The position numbers and the translations under genes were made by a program. A stretch of DNA of 64,000 bases. Source: Xiphydria camelus (Eukaryota > Arthropoda > Insecta > Hymenoptera > Xiphydriidae). The notes under the pieces were generated by a model. That model saw only the letters and a program-made list of their open reading frames with translations. It made no database searches and was not told where the DNA came from. Location: assembly GCA_963678675.1 (NCBI GenBank), contig OY783192.1, positions 22,324,472 to 22,388,471 on the forward strand, read 5' to 3'. Below, piece by piece: positions 1-11,082 of the stretch (positions are counted from its first letter, which is position 1; each line of letters starts with the position of its first letter).

Positions 1-1
1 C

Positions 2-1903
2 AAGAAAGAAAAAGCACTGGAGGAGAGAAGATCCCTTCAGAGAAAATATAATAAAGAACTGGCACATGCTAGGAAAACAGGCTGGAGGAAATTCAGCAGC
101 AGCATTGAGGAGTATGCTGAGGCCTCCAGACTAGTTAAAGTACTGGGGGGAAAGAACAACGCAAATGTGGGTTGTTTAATCAAACCAGACGGACAATATA
201 CTTGGAGCACGGAGGAAACTCTGGAGCTCCTGCTTGAGGAGCACTTTCCGGGCTTTGAAAGAACGAGAGAATGGAGGCAAGAGAGCAGGTGTGGGCAAAA
301 AGCACCAAACTGGGCTCTTGCTGCTAAAATTGTTTACCCTCAGGCGGTTGAATGGGCTGTTAGTACATTCAAACCACTGAAGTCACCAGGTCCAGATGGC
401 ATTTACCCCCTAATGCTTCAAAGGGGTCTAGAAGTCATAATTGGACTATTAACTAAACTGCTTAGAGCTAGTGTTGCTCTTGGTACAGTTCCAAGGGTCT
501 GGGGAGAGGCAAGGATTGCCTTCATACCCAAACCCGGAAAAAACGGCTATATTAAGCCAAGAGACTTCAGACCCATAAGTCTAACTTCCTTTGTGTTGAA
601 AACCTTGGAAAGGCTTATGGATAGACACATTAAGAGTTCATACATAGCCGAACGACCTCTATCCCCTGCACAATATGCCTATAGGGAGGGCAGATCCACA
701 GAGACTGCCCTACACCACCTTGTGGCAAGGGTGGGGGAACAGATAGAGGAAGGGGGCTATGCTATGGCACTCTTCATAGACATTGAAGGAGCGTTTGATC
801 GCACCGGATACAATGTAATAACCGAGGCCATGTCTAGTAGAGGGATACCAGAAACACTAATAGACTGGACTCGGAGCATGTTGGCGAACAGATTGGTGAT
901 CGCCAAGAAAGATGATATAGAGGTAAGGGGGCGACCATCGGGAGGATGTCCGCAGGGAGGGGTTTCATCACCTCTACTGTGGTGCCTCGTAGTGGACGAA
1001 CTCTTAGAACTACTGAGGAGGGAAGGATTCCTGGTCCATGGCTATGCAGATGATGCTGCGGTTGTGGTCAGGGGCAACTTCCTTAGTGTACTAAGGGACA
1101 GAATGAACTGTGCCGTACGAACAGTGGATGAATGGTGTAAAAAGACCAATCTCTCGGTGAACCCGGAGAAAGTGTCTGCCATGATATTCACTAGAAAATA
1201 CAAGGTGGAGTACCCGGAACCATTAAGGTTCAGGGGGACAAACATCGAGTATGTCAGAACACAAAAATACTTGGGTGTCGTCTTAGACACCAAGTTGCAT
1301 TGGAAAGAACATATCACATGCCAGATCGCGAAGGTATATGCCTCGCTATGGGCATGCAGAAGAGCAATGGGCAGAAACTGGGGCTTTAGTCCCAGGGTCT
1401 GTCTGTGGCTGTACAAAATGGTGTTACTGCCAAGATTACTATATGCAGCAGTGATTTGGTGGCCAGGAGTAGGGAGGACCGAATCAAGAAACCGGTTGAA
1501 AGCCCTTCAGGGCGTGTTCCTGAGGGCTGCAACAGGGGCGATGAGATCCACACCAACTGAGGCCCTAGAGGTGGCACTTGATGTGCTGCCTCTTGACCTT
1601 TTGATAAGAGAAAGAGCGGAACTGTCTGCATACAGGATGAACTGCCTTGGGGAGTGGACCAGGGCAAGGACAGCACACACCAGACTAGGCATGCTTGATC
1701 AAGGATCTACGTCCTTGAGACAGGATAAGATAGCCAGGAAATACCAGATCAGGAAGGCCTTTGTGGTCTACCTACCTGAGAGGAATCACTGGGAAGTAAG
1801 AGGTCTCCGGGTCCCACAGTCAGGCACTGGTACACCGATGGGTCGGGGTACGGGGGTCGCTTTGGGGCGGGAGTCTTTGGACCTCAAGAAAACCTCAGGG
1901 TAA
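2..1903 (+). pseudogene. Non-LTR retrotransposon ORF2, reverse transcriptase part (5' cut by window edge)
   Basis: The frame is open from base 2, so the start lies outside the window. It encodes the linker and reverse transcriptase of a LINE-type element, which copies element RNA into DNA at a nicked target. Visible RT motifs in order are LFIDIEGAFDR (about nt 770), SGGCPQGGVSSPLLW (about nt 938) and the catalytic YADD box at nt 1043-1054, then NPEKVSAMIFTRKYK and the thumb region. The RNase H domain that should follow is in another frame from about nt 1800, so the copy carries a frameshift near 1780-1825 and is probably dead. RT plus RNase H plus a terminal CCHC motif suggests the I/R1/LOA group of non-LTR elements. 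The clade is inference; the RT identity is firm. Confidence 0.93.
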
Positions 1904-2646
1904 GTATCGCCCTGGGAGACAAAGCCACAGTGTTCCAGGCGGAAGTCTTGGCAATAAAACACTGCCTGGAAATACTTGTAGAGCAGCGCACTGCGAACAA
2001 GTATATTTATATTTGGTCTGACAGTCAAGCTGCTATAAAAGCACTCCACAGGACAAGCACATATTCACAGATTGTGTGGGAGACTATGGAAGTGCTAGAG
2101 ATTCTAGGGAAAACCAACAAGATTACTCTTGCTTGGGTCCCTGGACACACAGGAGTCCATGGTAATGAGATAGCGGACGTACTGGCGAAAGAGGGCACCA
2201 GAAAGGAGAACCTCATGCCAGTGGGAGTCCCCTTTGCCATGGGCAGGTTAGAGATTAAGAGGAAATTCTACAGGGAGAATTTTCACCGGTGGACTAATCT
2301 AGGAACGGGCAGACAGGCGAGGAATCTAATGCCTCGCCTAGCACAAAAGAGAGCCAGGTTACTAGTGAACATGAACAGGATAAGCCTGAGCATTACAATC
2401 AGACTATTAACTGGTCACGGAAAATTCAACTCACACTGCAGGAGACTAGGTCTATCGGAAACGGATAGATGTCGATACTGCAAAGTGGAGAGGGAAGATG
2501 CCCAGCACCTGCTGCTGGAATGTCCAGCACTAGGGGCTTATAGACACCGTCTGATAGGCGAGGCTTTTCCTAGCCTGGAAAGGGCTAGAGAGCTAGGGGT
2601 GGAATGGATATGTGGACTGGCCAAAAAGGCCAAGATGCAAATCTAA
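1807..2646 (+). pseudogene. Non-LTR retrotransposon RNase H domain and C-terminal zinc motif (shifted frame)
   Basis: This is the continuation of the same ORF2 in frame 1. RNase H removes the RNA template after first-strand synthesis. The catalytic acidic residues are seen in WYTDGSG (nt 1828 onward), FQAEVLAIKHC and IWSDSQAAIKAL, followed by WVPGHTGVHGNEIADVLAKE with the conserved histidine and last aspartate. The protein ends with a C-x2-C-x8-H-x4-C motif (CRYCKVEREDAQHLLLEC, about nt 2469-2522), usual at the ORF2 C-terminus of several LINE clades. The stop is at 2644-2646. The ATG at 1930 lies inside the RNase H fold and is not the true start. The domain begins near 1828 and was fused to the upstream RT before the frameshift. 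Confidence 0.9.
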
Positions 2647-2751
2647 GGTACACCCCTAATCACAGCGGGGCTACAATAAAACTATTAAGTTTTCGGTGGC
2701 GTTCAGGGATGATTAGCGTCCTAACCGCTTTTATTATTATTATTATTATAC
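2647..2751 (+). other. 3' UTR and TTA-repeat tail of the non-LTR element
   Basis: About 80 bp of untranslated sequence is followed by a (TTA)n run at about 2730-2750, where the element ends. Simple-repeat tails rather than poly(A) are known for I- and R1-related LINEs. No 5' target duplication can be checked because the 5' end is outside the window. Confidence 0.7.
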
Positions 2752-3783
2752 ACATTGATTCCTAACCTCAATTGTAAAATAATGTTGACCCCTGTTAAAT
2801 GCGTCGTGTAGAGCTTTTCTGTCCTAGGTACCTGCTATTATTATAATTTGTCTCTAGCATTTCTTTCTGATAAGAACCGATTTAGTCCTCAGCTGTCGAA
2901 CAAATTATTTACCTTTGTCTTCCGACTGCTTTGATCCGCTGCTCGATTTTGTACGCGATCTTCGGAAAACTATAAATCTTTGTACCCGGGGTATTAAAAG
3001 AGTTATTCTCTCTCTTGCAGCCCACCACACAACACTTATCACCAGGTGATCGCTTTGACATCTTAAAAACAGAAATGAATCAGTGACACCGACGCTGCCT
3101 AGCTAATGTCGAACTTCAAATGCATGCGATTACGGCAAATACGGGCATCAGCTGACATTCAAATGAACATTTCACGATAACTACTACAACTAGAATGTTG
3201 TAGTTTATATCTAAATTATCTCAAATTCAATCTGCACCGAATATATTTACTGCATATTCCATGGCATAGTACAAATTCATTATATTCAATGATAACTACA
3301 GACATCCATTCAATTTTATCAAAACTTGGGGGTGCGTGTTTCCACAGTTGGCCACTACGGGCGCTACTAGTTCATGACCAAAAGTCTCCGCCCACGTGTA
3401 CATAGCCCATAGCGCTATACTGAGAATAACCAGCATGAAGCCTTATCAACAGACGCTCTCCTCCAACTCCCAGAGCACAGGTGGCGAAAAAGAAATAGAA
3501 AGGTAGAAAGCCAAAAGGTGAAACATAAAGAAGAAAGAAAAAGGGGGGACACCTGAGATCGACATAAATACATCAACGCAGAAGAGAATCATCTCAAGGG
3601 AGAGATGTAGTGACCACAGCAACAACCCTATCCGAGAGAGAGAACAAGGTGGCGTCAGAGAAAACCAGCCTGTGTACCCGTACCATCCCAGTTGGAAGGG
3701 GATAGAAGTGTGAACCACTGTCTTTTGTCAGTCCTAGCAGTTCTTGTTATGAAGTGTTGGCGCGCGAGTGCGAATAGCAAATA
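2752..3783. other. Intergenic, nothing recognised
   Basis: AT-rich to mixed sequence with no protein or RNA motif I can support. Short frames at 3446-3718 and 3655-3873 have no recognisable domain. Confidence 0.4.
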
Positions 3784-5057
3784 AGGTAATTCCGGGAGAG
3801 TTTCCCCAGCGGGATAGATGCCCCACCTTTTAAATTTCGCACGTAAATCAAGGTGTCGCCGTTTGCTTGGCACAGACTTGTCAGTTATCCAAAACTATTT
3901 CATGTTGTGGGTGGTTGCGTTTATGTACCGAATTTTACTTAAAATATCCCGTTAAAAGATATATTTCCATAGAATAAATTCGCTATTATAATAGGATATC
4001 TAGAAACTGTTATTTTGCATTCTCGTTAATTTATGATGTTCAAGAAGTGTTTATCTAACAACTTTTTCTGTGTATAGAGAGGTTATGTATGTTGTAATGG
4101 GCAAATATTTTGTCAGGGTGAGTATGGTCGGATGGGGCATCTATACCGGACAAAAAAGGATAGATGCCCCGGGGCGGCTAACCCGTACAAAAGGAGAGAC
4201 GCCCCAGGGCATCTAACCCCAAACTTCGGTTTTATTTTTTTTAATTGCTTGTTTTTCTTTTGTAAAAATGTGTAAATCTCCCCCCAAAAATAAAAAAGCT
4301 AGAGAAAATAAAGATAAAGAGTCAGAATCGGAAAAATGCGTGGAATGTATAGAAAATTATTTAGATACAACAGAGACAGTAGATTGGTTAGGGTGTATGG
4401 TATACCAAAAATGGTACCATGAGACCTGTTCCCTATACGGCAATAAATGTAATATTTGTGGAAGAGAAGGAAGAAGAGCAGAAAAAGCAAAGAAGTGTAT
4501 AAAAGATATTCTATAAATGTATTTTAAGATTTTTAATTTAAAAAAAGTTTAGTTTTCTGTTATACAAATTTTGCCAATGTTATTTTAAACAGTCTGCTGT
4601 ACGAGACTAAATGAAACAAATTTTATTTTTAGTTTTAGCTTTAAGGCTGTAACCCAGCAGTTTATTTTTAGTTTCTGTTGTGAAAATACAATAAAAGTTT
4701 TTGAACAATGTTTTTATTCATTATTATTTTATTTTATATGTTCAGCTTATTACGTATGACTTTAATTAAAAACAGTATTTCATGGTACCTTTAATTTTAT
4801 ACATTTTTAGTGCTGGGGCATCACTCCCATTTCTATAGGGCATCTCACCCGCACGATTGGGATAGATGGTCAAAATCACTGTCTTGTTTAAGTCCAGTTT
4901 TAACAATGTGTCGTTTTAATTTCGTAAATTTTGTATAGCGTATGTCGTTCCAGACATAACTATGTATACATTGCCAATATTAAAAAAATTTCAATCCTAA
5001 ATATCGCTTAGCAGTGACATTTTTTCCTTAGGTGGGGCAACTCTCCCGGAATTACCT
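3784..5057 (+). mobile_element. Pogo-like DNA transposon, internally deleted, TA target duplication
   Basis: The termini are inverted repeats starting AGGTAATTCCGGGAGAGTT, with about 25 of 27 bp matching between the ends, flanked by TA at 3782-3783 and 5058-5059. The 1274-bp body keeps only the C-terminal zinc-finger frame of a transposase. Short motifs resembling GGATAGATGCCCC recur inside near 3811, 4132, 4159, 4190, 4815, 4838 and 4858, in both orientations, and could be transposase-binding subterminal repeats. TA duplication plus a PHD-like C-terminus fits the pogo/Tigger side of the Tc1-mariner superfamily. The family assignment is inference. Confidence 0.82.
4268..4516 (+). pseudogene. 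Transposase C-terminal zinc-finger fragment
   Basis: An 82-residue frame lying inside the TA-flanked element 3784-5057. Its N-terminus is lysine- and glutamate-rich. The rest has evenly placed metal ligands: CVECIENY, then a WLGC motif, WYHETC, and CNICGRE, giving a C2-C-H-C-C2 pattern like a degenerate PHD finger. Such fingers close many pogo/jerky-type DDE transposases in insects, where they are thought to aid chromatin or DNA binding. No catalytic DDE domain remains upstream, so the fragment is a leftover of the transposase rather than a working gene. It could alternatively be a captured host PHD-like finger, but its position between the terminal repeats favours the transposase. Confidence 0.6.
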
Positions 5058-5325
5058 TAATATTATTTGGGCATAGAAAGAGCTTTTTTATTTTAATCAT
5101 GGCGTTGTTTCTGGACAGTTCCAAGTCAGAGTCGGACGCAGAATTTAATTGCGTGGCTTCAAGATACATTTATTCCTTTAATCGAAATTTCAACAAAAGA
5201 TTCAGAAAGTTTATACTCTAAAGACTTGTTACAGTTGTTTATTTTCAAATTTGGAGTAAAATTTACTGTGTTAGGTCTAATTCCGCTTAAGTGATCGGCA
5301 TTTCCCCACTCTCCCCTTCCGCTAA

Positions 5326-6204
5326 TGGCTCCTCTATACGTTGGCCAATACGTTCGCCAATGCGTTGGCTAGCGTGCTTGCCAACGCACTGGCACGGACA
5401 TTGGAAACTCGTCTATACGCTGGCCAATGCATTCGCGAATGCGTTCGCCAATGCGCTGGCCAACGCACTGGCAAGGACATGGAATTCAGATTGTTTCGAC
5501 GCAGGCCAATATGAACAACTGCACTGCAACAATTTGAAGCCGCAAAATTGGCAAATAAATAATATATTTGTCACTTTAATTGTTGACAAACCCTTAATCC
5601 TTATCGTACAAATATAAATAATTTTATTACTAAATTCTTTTAACAGACCTATAAAGTAGGTAGTCCTATACTTTTTGCGGAGTTTACACATAGATCGTAT
5701 ATATCTTTAACACATCGGTGTTAAATTGAGTATAATTTTGCGTTCTAAAACACTGACTTGATCCTGCTACTACTGAAAATGGAATTATGTAGAGTCTCTC
5801 AGAAGTGTTAAAATCAGTGCCATTTTAATATGGACATGAACACTTCTTTTAAATCGAACATACTGCTAGTGCAATGTAAATTAGCAGTGTCTTCAATGTC
5901 AAAATGAATATACAAAACTCGCCTCGGGTGCGACAGCTATTCACATACTAGGCCAATGCAGCCAACGTGTGGACGCGACACCAACGCCCGCCAGATCCAA
6001 GGCCAACGCCTTTGATGTGTCTTCAAAAACCGACACCACGACGGATCGGTCGCCAACGCTTGGCCCAGCTCCGCCAACGCTTGGCCCAGCTCCGCCAACG
6101 CTGGTGCCATACCGCCAATATCACCAATAGCCCCCTTTACAAGCTGGCCAATGCACATTGGCCAGCGTGCTTGCCAATGCATTGGCCAACGTGTAGAGGG
6201 GCCT
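5326..6204. mobile_element. PIF/Harbinger-type MITE rich in TTGGCCAA motifs
   Basis: Ends are inverted (GGCTCCTCTATACGTTGGCC on the left and its near-match on the right) and flanked by TAA at 5323-5325 and 6205-6207, a 3-bp target duplication typical of PIF/Harbinger. The two subterminal zones carry many copies of GCCAATGCGTTGGCC-like half-palindromes (5340-5480 and 5950-6190). No transposase is encoded. The apparent frames on both strands are by-products of this repeat. Confidence 0.75.
6051..6104 (+). repeat. 21-bp tandem repeat, 2.6 copies
   Basis: Unit CGCCAACGCTTGGCCCAGCTC at 6051-6071 and 6072-6092, then a partial third copy. It lies inside the Harbinger-type MITE and probably arose by local slippage. 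Confidence 0.85.
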
Positions 6205-6287
6205 TAAGCCAAAAACTGCTTCGCACGCGGCGCAGGAAACTGTGTCCAGGAGACTGCGCCACGCAGGCACAGTCCTGCACTACCTTA

Positions 6288-6972
6288 GCGCGGTCTCTCA
6301 CGGGTCGGTATGCTTCGAGCAAAAACCGCGCTCGGTATCCGTGCAGCATACCGACTGGTCATTGCTCTATACATTTTGTATCGATGCTCGCACACGGGTC
6401 GGCGTGGCATCGGCGCGAAGCGGTTTGTACTCGGTATGTTGCGTGCAACATCACCAATCAGGCACGTCTCGACATTTGCAGGCTGTAAGCATCTAGGCAG
6501 TCGGGCTTTCCCGATCGAACCTCCCGTTGGGGTATACCAAGGACGGTCTACACTCCCTCATGTTTGTATTTTGTCTGCTTATCAATGGCTTAACGAGTCT
6601 GACTAGTTTTAGAAAAGAATTTTTGACATTCAATACATTGCCTTAAACTTATCATTTTCACTCAATTCTCCTGTTGCTATAAATAGTCTGCTACTATAGT
6701 TGCGTTCAATGTATGCATGGACCCAAAATATATTTTTTCTTTGATTTCTTAAATAATTATAAATTACAATAATATCTTCATCACACGAATCACTAGACTA
6801 GACATGTTTCCTACTACTTTCCGCCGCGGAATAGCACGAAATGAAATGCGCCGCAAGCGTCGCGCCGCCAGCATACTGAGGCCGTAAGCGAGGCTGGCCA
6901 GTAAAGAATCGGTACGACATTTATACGTATACTTATTGCGCCGAAACCACACCGACCCGTGAGAGACCGCGC
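6288..6972. mobile_element. PIF/Harbinger-type MITE
   Basis: The inverted terminal repeat GCGCGGTCTCTCACGGGTCG at 6288 matches the reverse complement ending at 6972. TTA flanks both sides (6285-6287 and 6973-6975), a 3-bp duplication of the PIF/Harbinger kind. The 685-bp interior has no transposase motif. Related GGGTCGG motifs recur inside near 6393. Confidence 0.75.
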
Positions 6973-6975
6973 TTA

Positions 6976-8225
6976 CTCTGCATTCCAATTCGCGCTGGTC
7001 TATTGAATGGGCATGTTCACGATTTTGTTTGCTCATTCGTTAATACTTTTTGTGCTTATTAATAAGATGTTTGTTTTTTTTCTGAGCACTAATTTTTGAT
7101 GTTTTTTAATGTTTAAAGTTTGACTTCGATTCAAACGAAATCCTTAGCGACGTCACTAAAGCCATTGACAAGGGGTTTACGAATGATGGGGAATCTGTTG
7201 CCCGACTCTGATTGGTCAGTTAAAATGGCGGTGAAAGTGCGACGCTTTAAAACGAATACCTTTTTTAACATCTCCAAAATAATGGAAAAACATTTTTTTA
7301 ATTACCCATTTTTTACCTACATTACTTTAATACCCTAATCTTCCGATTCATACACTTTAAACAGTTGTACAAAAAGTTGTGAACATGCCCATTGTACAGG
7401 ATACAGAAACCTGCACTGCCCTGCCCTGCGTCGCCTACGTCGCCTGCGTCTTAATGTGCGGCCGGGCTGACAGTCCTCGCGTTTTACTTCTTTCCCTCCC
7501 TCAATAACAGATCTATCTATCAATCCGACTATTCCCTGCTCTCTGCGCCTGCAATATTTCGTAAGGTACCAGAAACGATTTTCCCTTCCGAACGCGGAAT
7601 TATGCCGATTAACCGTGTTTCGATTTGGGGCATATTACCCGTCGCTCGCAGTCTGCTCTGTCGAGCTGCGGAGTCGATAAGCCGACCGTCCGTAGTAGGT
7701 ATCCGGGTTGCATCCCGCGCCGACCCGCTGCAACCTCGCGATAAGCCGGTCCTAGGTATACACAGGGTATGCTATCTATCTACGCTGCCGAGGTTCCTAT
7801 CAGCTCCGTACGGTCGCGAACGCCCCCCCCCCCCCTTAGGTCACCATTTTTCGGTCTGTACCTATGGGGGGATTTACCTATCGCGATCCTAGAGACCATG
7901 TCGCATGTATAACTACGTATACTTGACTAAAAAGAGGACGGTCGAAGTTTCGAACGGATATAGGATTCTCTTTCCGCGGATATCGATCCATCCTCGCATT
8001 ATGATCGACGGACTCTTCCCGCAGATTTATCAACAGTCGATTTTCGCCGATCCCGCGATCGTTTCGATCACCGGAATTCAATCTTCTCATAAAAAAATAT
8101 TTATATTTTTGAAGTGAACTTCTATAGGCGCCTTGGGCGTGAATCGGTTTTGCCGGAGTCAGGTATGTGACAAAAATCCGACACCATGAATCATCACTGT
8201 GCCTCATGGGTCGAGCGTTTGGAGA
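6976..8225. other. Intergenic, GC-richer from 7400
   Basis: No recognisable gene. A 13-base C run sits at about 7823-7835. Frames such as 7602-7892 and 7878-8255 lack any domain and overlap each other on both strands, as expected by chance in GC-rich DNA. Confidence 0.4.
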
Positions 8226-8451
8226 CCCCGATAGCCAAGCGTGACTTTCACCCAAGCGTCACGCGGTGGCAGCACGTCGTGTTGGCACGGGAGCTTCACT
8301 GTGCCGCCACTGCGTAATTGTCACTGAGTGACGTTACTCATACGTTACTGGGATGCCACGGAATGATTGTCACTGGGTGACGTTACTGTGACGCCACTGT
8401 GACTTAATCTTTGAAAAAATCCAAATTGTTCAATAAAAATTAAAAATTATA

Positions 8452-8990
8452 TTAGGTGTTGGAATTAATTCGTAGCGTTTTTTTAATGAAAAAATATTAT
8501 CATGCCCAAACTTTTAAGACGTTTTCCTACTGGTGATAAGTCAACTCCCAACTTGGTTGGTACATAACCTTTTTTCAAATCATAAATAACAACATTTTAT
8601 AATTTATGAATACATCAAAATTTGTGCCGAATAAAGTGTTCTTGCGGGGAGTTTTGCTTCATTATTTTAATATGAACAAAAGTGCAGCTGAAGCTCATTG
8701 TATTTAGTGGAAGTGTACAGGCTCTAGCTGCGAGCAAACGCGTCGGAAGTGGTTTGCACGTTTTAAAGCTGGTGATTTCGACTTGGATGACAAGGAGCCG
8801 AATAAATTTGAAGATCATGATTTGGAGGCATTAGTCCATCAAGACTCATGTCAAACACTTATGTATAAAGAATTCTTACAATTAATTGTGATGTTTACGA
8901 TTACATTACTGTCGGTAACAACGAAATAGTGTACTACCTGCGTGCCATTTATTGTTAAGATCGACGCTACAAATTAATTCCAACACCTAA
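8452..8990 (+). mobile_element. Mariner (mellifera-type), internally deleted
   Basis: Terminal repeats TTAGGTGTTGGAATTAATTC at the left and its complement at the right, with TA duplications at 8450-8451 and 8991-8992. At 539 bp it is less than half the usual 1.3 kb; only the transposase N-terminus survives. Confidence 0.9.
8636..8870 (+). pseudogene. Mariner transposase N-terminal fragment
   Basis: Read from 8636, the frame gives LRGVLLHYFNMNKSAAEA, one stop codon, and then RRKWFARFKAGDFDLDDKE, the hallmark helix-turn-helix region of mariner transposases of the mellifera subfamily. This part of the protein binds the terminal repeats. The DD34D catalytic domain is deleted, and the frame runs out shortly before the right terminal repeat. 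It is a non-functional remnant that could at best have been mobilised in trans by a full copy elsewhere. The motif spacing and the mariner-type ends agree, so the family call is secure. Confidence 0.88.
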
Positions 8991-9019
8991 TATTAAAAAA
9001 AATTCCATCATGAACTTAA

Positions 9020-9146
9020 CCCATTAACGCCCAAGTTTATTTTTGGTGGATTTTCTTTACGAAAATTGCATGATTTGTTACTCAGAGGTTATGAGAAAAA
9101 AATTCTAAATGGCCGTCCTATAAATAAGACGCTGGGCGCTAATGGG
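9020..9146. mobile_element. PiggyBac-type MITE (TTAA target)
   Basis: A 127-bp element with inverted ends CCCATTAACGCCCA and TGGGCGCTAATGGG, flanked by TTAA at 9016-9019 and 9147-9150. The ends resemble the CCC-starting piggyBac terminal repeat. Noncoding. Confidence 0.8.
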
Positions 9147-9299
9147 TTAACTTTAACATGATTCTTGACGAATATTCTGCTATAAATAGTGAATGAATAA
9201 TTATCATAATCGCTACTGTTTTGAAAAAGAAAATATCAAATTATTTTAAAAAATTTAACGAGAACCTTCGAGAGCAGTCACTGTCATGTCCGGTTTCTA

Positions 9300-9464
9300 T
9301 ACAGACTGTCCCCCGCTATACACGCCAGCGTAGCGGGTTGTATATCGGTTGACGCCTCCGATCCGCTGCAGGGGCCATGCGCCTGTGGCGCCTGTGTCTG
9401 GCGCAAGGCGGATAACCGATATGCAACCCGCCACGCTGGCGTGTATTGAAAGGGACAGTTTGTA
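9300..9464. mobile_element. Hairpin MITE, TA target duplication
   Basis: Nearly a full palindrome of 165 bp, beginning TACAGACTGTCCC and ending in the complement, with TA on both sides (9298-9299 and 9465-9466). Arms continue with ACGCCAGCGTAGCGGGTTG. It probably belongs to the Tc1/mariner group. Noncoding. Confidence 0.78.
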
Positions 9465-9501
9465 TATGACTGGAGTCGACCAACATCTCTCGAAGTGTCG
9501 G

Positions 9502-9600
9502 TGGCGCAATTGGTAGAATGCGAAAACGTTTCCCGGTCTCGAGGCATCTGGCATAGGATATCCCAAAGATCGCAGGTTCAAATCCCGGTGGGGCATGAAA
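9502..9600 (+). repeat. tRNA-derived SINE or tRNA pseudogene
   Basis: A-box-like TGGCGCAATTGG at 9502-9513 and B-box GGTTCAAATCC at 9575-9585, followed by a run of A at 9598-9605. The boxes are about 73 bp apart, too far for an ordinary tRNA without an intron or long variable arm, and no acceptor stem closes it. A SINE head with an A-rich tail is the simplest reading. Confidence 0.5.
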
Positions 9601-10115
9601 AAAAAAGCGACACCTCTAGGCGGGTAAAATCACTGTGTGCGTTCCCTTTTTGCAAAATCTACATACCGACAATTATTTTGAAAGCGCACCGCGTGACTGC
9701 ACAGTACTGTTGTAGTGACGATCGCTGTGCAGTCACAGTAACCTCACTCGCAGTTGCCACTCCGTGTCGCCACTGTGACGTCCGCGGGGGCACGCACGAT
9801 AAGGTCACTGTGATGTTTCCTAAATCCACCGCGTGACGGCACAGTGCGTTCGTAGTAACGAAACTTGGCTATCGGGGGAGGGAAGGGAGGAATGTAGGAC
9901 CGGTAACATCGCGGTTACCATTACCGGCGGGCGTTAACCTAGTAAGTTAGATGACCTCACTGCCCCTCCCCCCCCGCCCCGAATAAATTTGGCGCTTGCG
10001 TATGCAGCTGACTGGGGACCAGTATGGCGTCTTCAATCGTGTGCGTGCTGTAAGTGATATTCATTTGTTTTGTTCTGTGCTATTTTTGAGTGACACTTAA
10101 TTGAATTAATTTATA

Positions 10116-11019
10116 ATGGCGAAATCAAATGCGCAGAAATGTAAGGAATATCGTGAGAGACAATGTAAAAAGGATGACAGTAGTTTAAAAAAAGTGAAAA
10201 AGTCTGGGGCCCAACGCACGAGGGAGAGTAGGTTACGAAAAAAACTGAGAAACACAGTGAATCAAATTTCCGACGATCAGTTATTAACCAGTGAACCTGA
10301 AAATCATAATGTGCAAAATGAAAATGACATTTTAGCTCCTAGCAATTCATCTTCGGTTCAACCCGCTTTTGTTGACAATGATATCCGCGATGAGCCAGGA
10401 CCATCCAATTTACTACGCAATGAACCAGGACCACGCGAACATAATTTATATCAGGACTTGCCATATAGTCATTATAACCGAAATAAAATCGCTCATAGGG
10501 AATTCAATAAAAAGTTTATAAATAATTCTTTCGGTCATACGTGCTCTATTTGTGATAGGTTATGGTTTCAAGACGCTTTAAAAATTTCCGTTCGTGAACA
10601 AGAGGATATTTTGAACATAATTCTCCGTCGGATTGATGGGGAAATCATTCAAATCTGCTACACCTGTCGTCAAGCACTCAAAAAGGATATTATCCCTGCA
10701 ATGTGGCCACTTACAACGGTTTCAAATATCCACCGATACCCGACCGTTTACCTCCACTAGATTTGGTATCAGAGCGACTTATATTTCCACGAATCCCCTT
10801 TATGCAGATTCGTCGATTGAGACATGTAACATGGTCAATATAGAATTTACGGATAGGTCATTAACGTACCAGTATCTGTGGACACAATGGTTCATCAACT
10901 ACCGCGAGGCGTTTGTGCATCAAAAACTACATAAGATGTCGGTAATTGATACTGGAGGATTACCGTATGAAATCACATTGCAAAGAGTACATACAACAAA
11001 AATAAAACTTCGTTGGTAA
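10116..11019 (+). pseudogene. Helitron Rep/helicase protein, N-terminal remnant with frameshifts
   Basis: The ATG at 10116 opens a basic N-terminus (AKSNAQKCKEYRERQCKK and repeated basic motifs) typical of Helitron proteins. It is followed by SFGHTCSICDRLWFQDAL and a second Cys pair (CYTCRQAL), the zinc-binding region upstream of the Rep domain. Near nt 10700 the frame shifts by one base; in the new frame the text YPPIPDRLPPLDLVSERL and then FPRIPFMQIRRLRH follows, the most conserved N-terminal Helitron block. After about 10830 a third frame remains open to 11019 but I cannot align it to the Rep motifs. The HUH nuclease and helicase are missing, so this is a truncated rolling-circle transposon gene. 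Confidence 0.82.
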
Positions 11020-11082
11020 CCTCAAAAAAAAAAAACGTGTACAGGGTACACGCAACAGAAGTGAAACTTCATGCGTAAATCC

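Larger units (their letters stand above)
8226..9877. mobile_element. DNA transposon with four nested insertions
   Basis: The ends are inverted: CCCCGATAGCCAAG at 8226 and its exact complement ending at 9877. A second inverted block lies just inside (GTCACGCGGTGG near 8258 against CCACCGCGTGAC near 9826). Both flanks are dense in CACTGTGAC/GTCACTG motifs (8295-8402 and 9690-9840), which looks like a subterminal repeat array. I see no clear target duplication. The centre is filled by a mariner relic, a TTAA MITE, a TA MITE and a tRNA-like sequence, listed separately. Superfamily unknown. Confidence 0.6.

Noticed and set aside
5291..5691. Frames with NAFANALANALA text on both strands
   Set aside because: The palindromic GCCAATGCG repeat of a MITE gives open reading on both strands.
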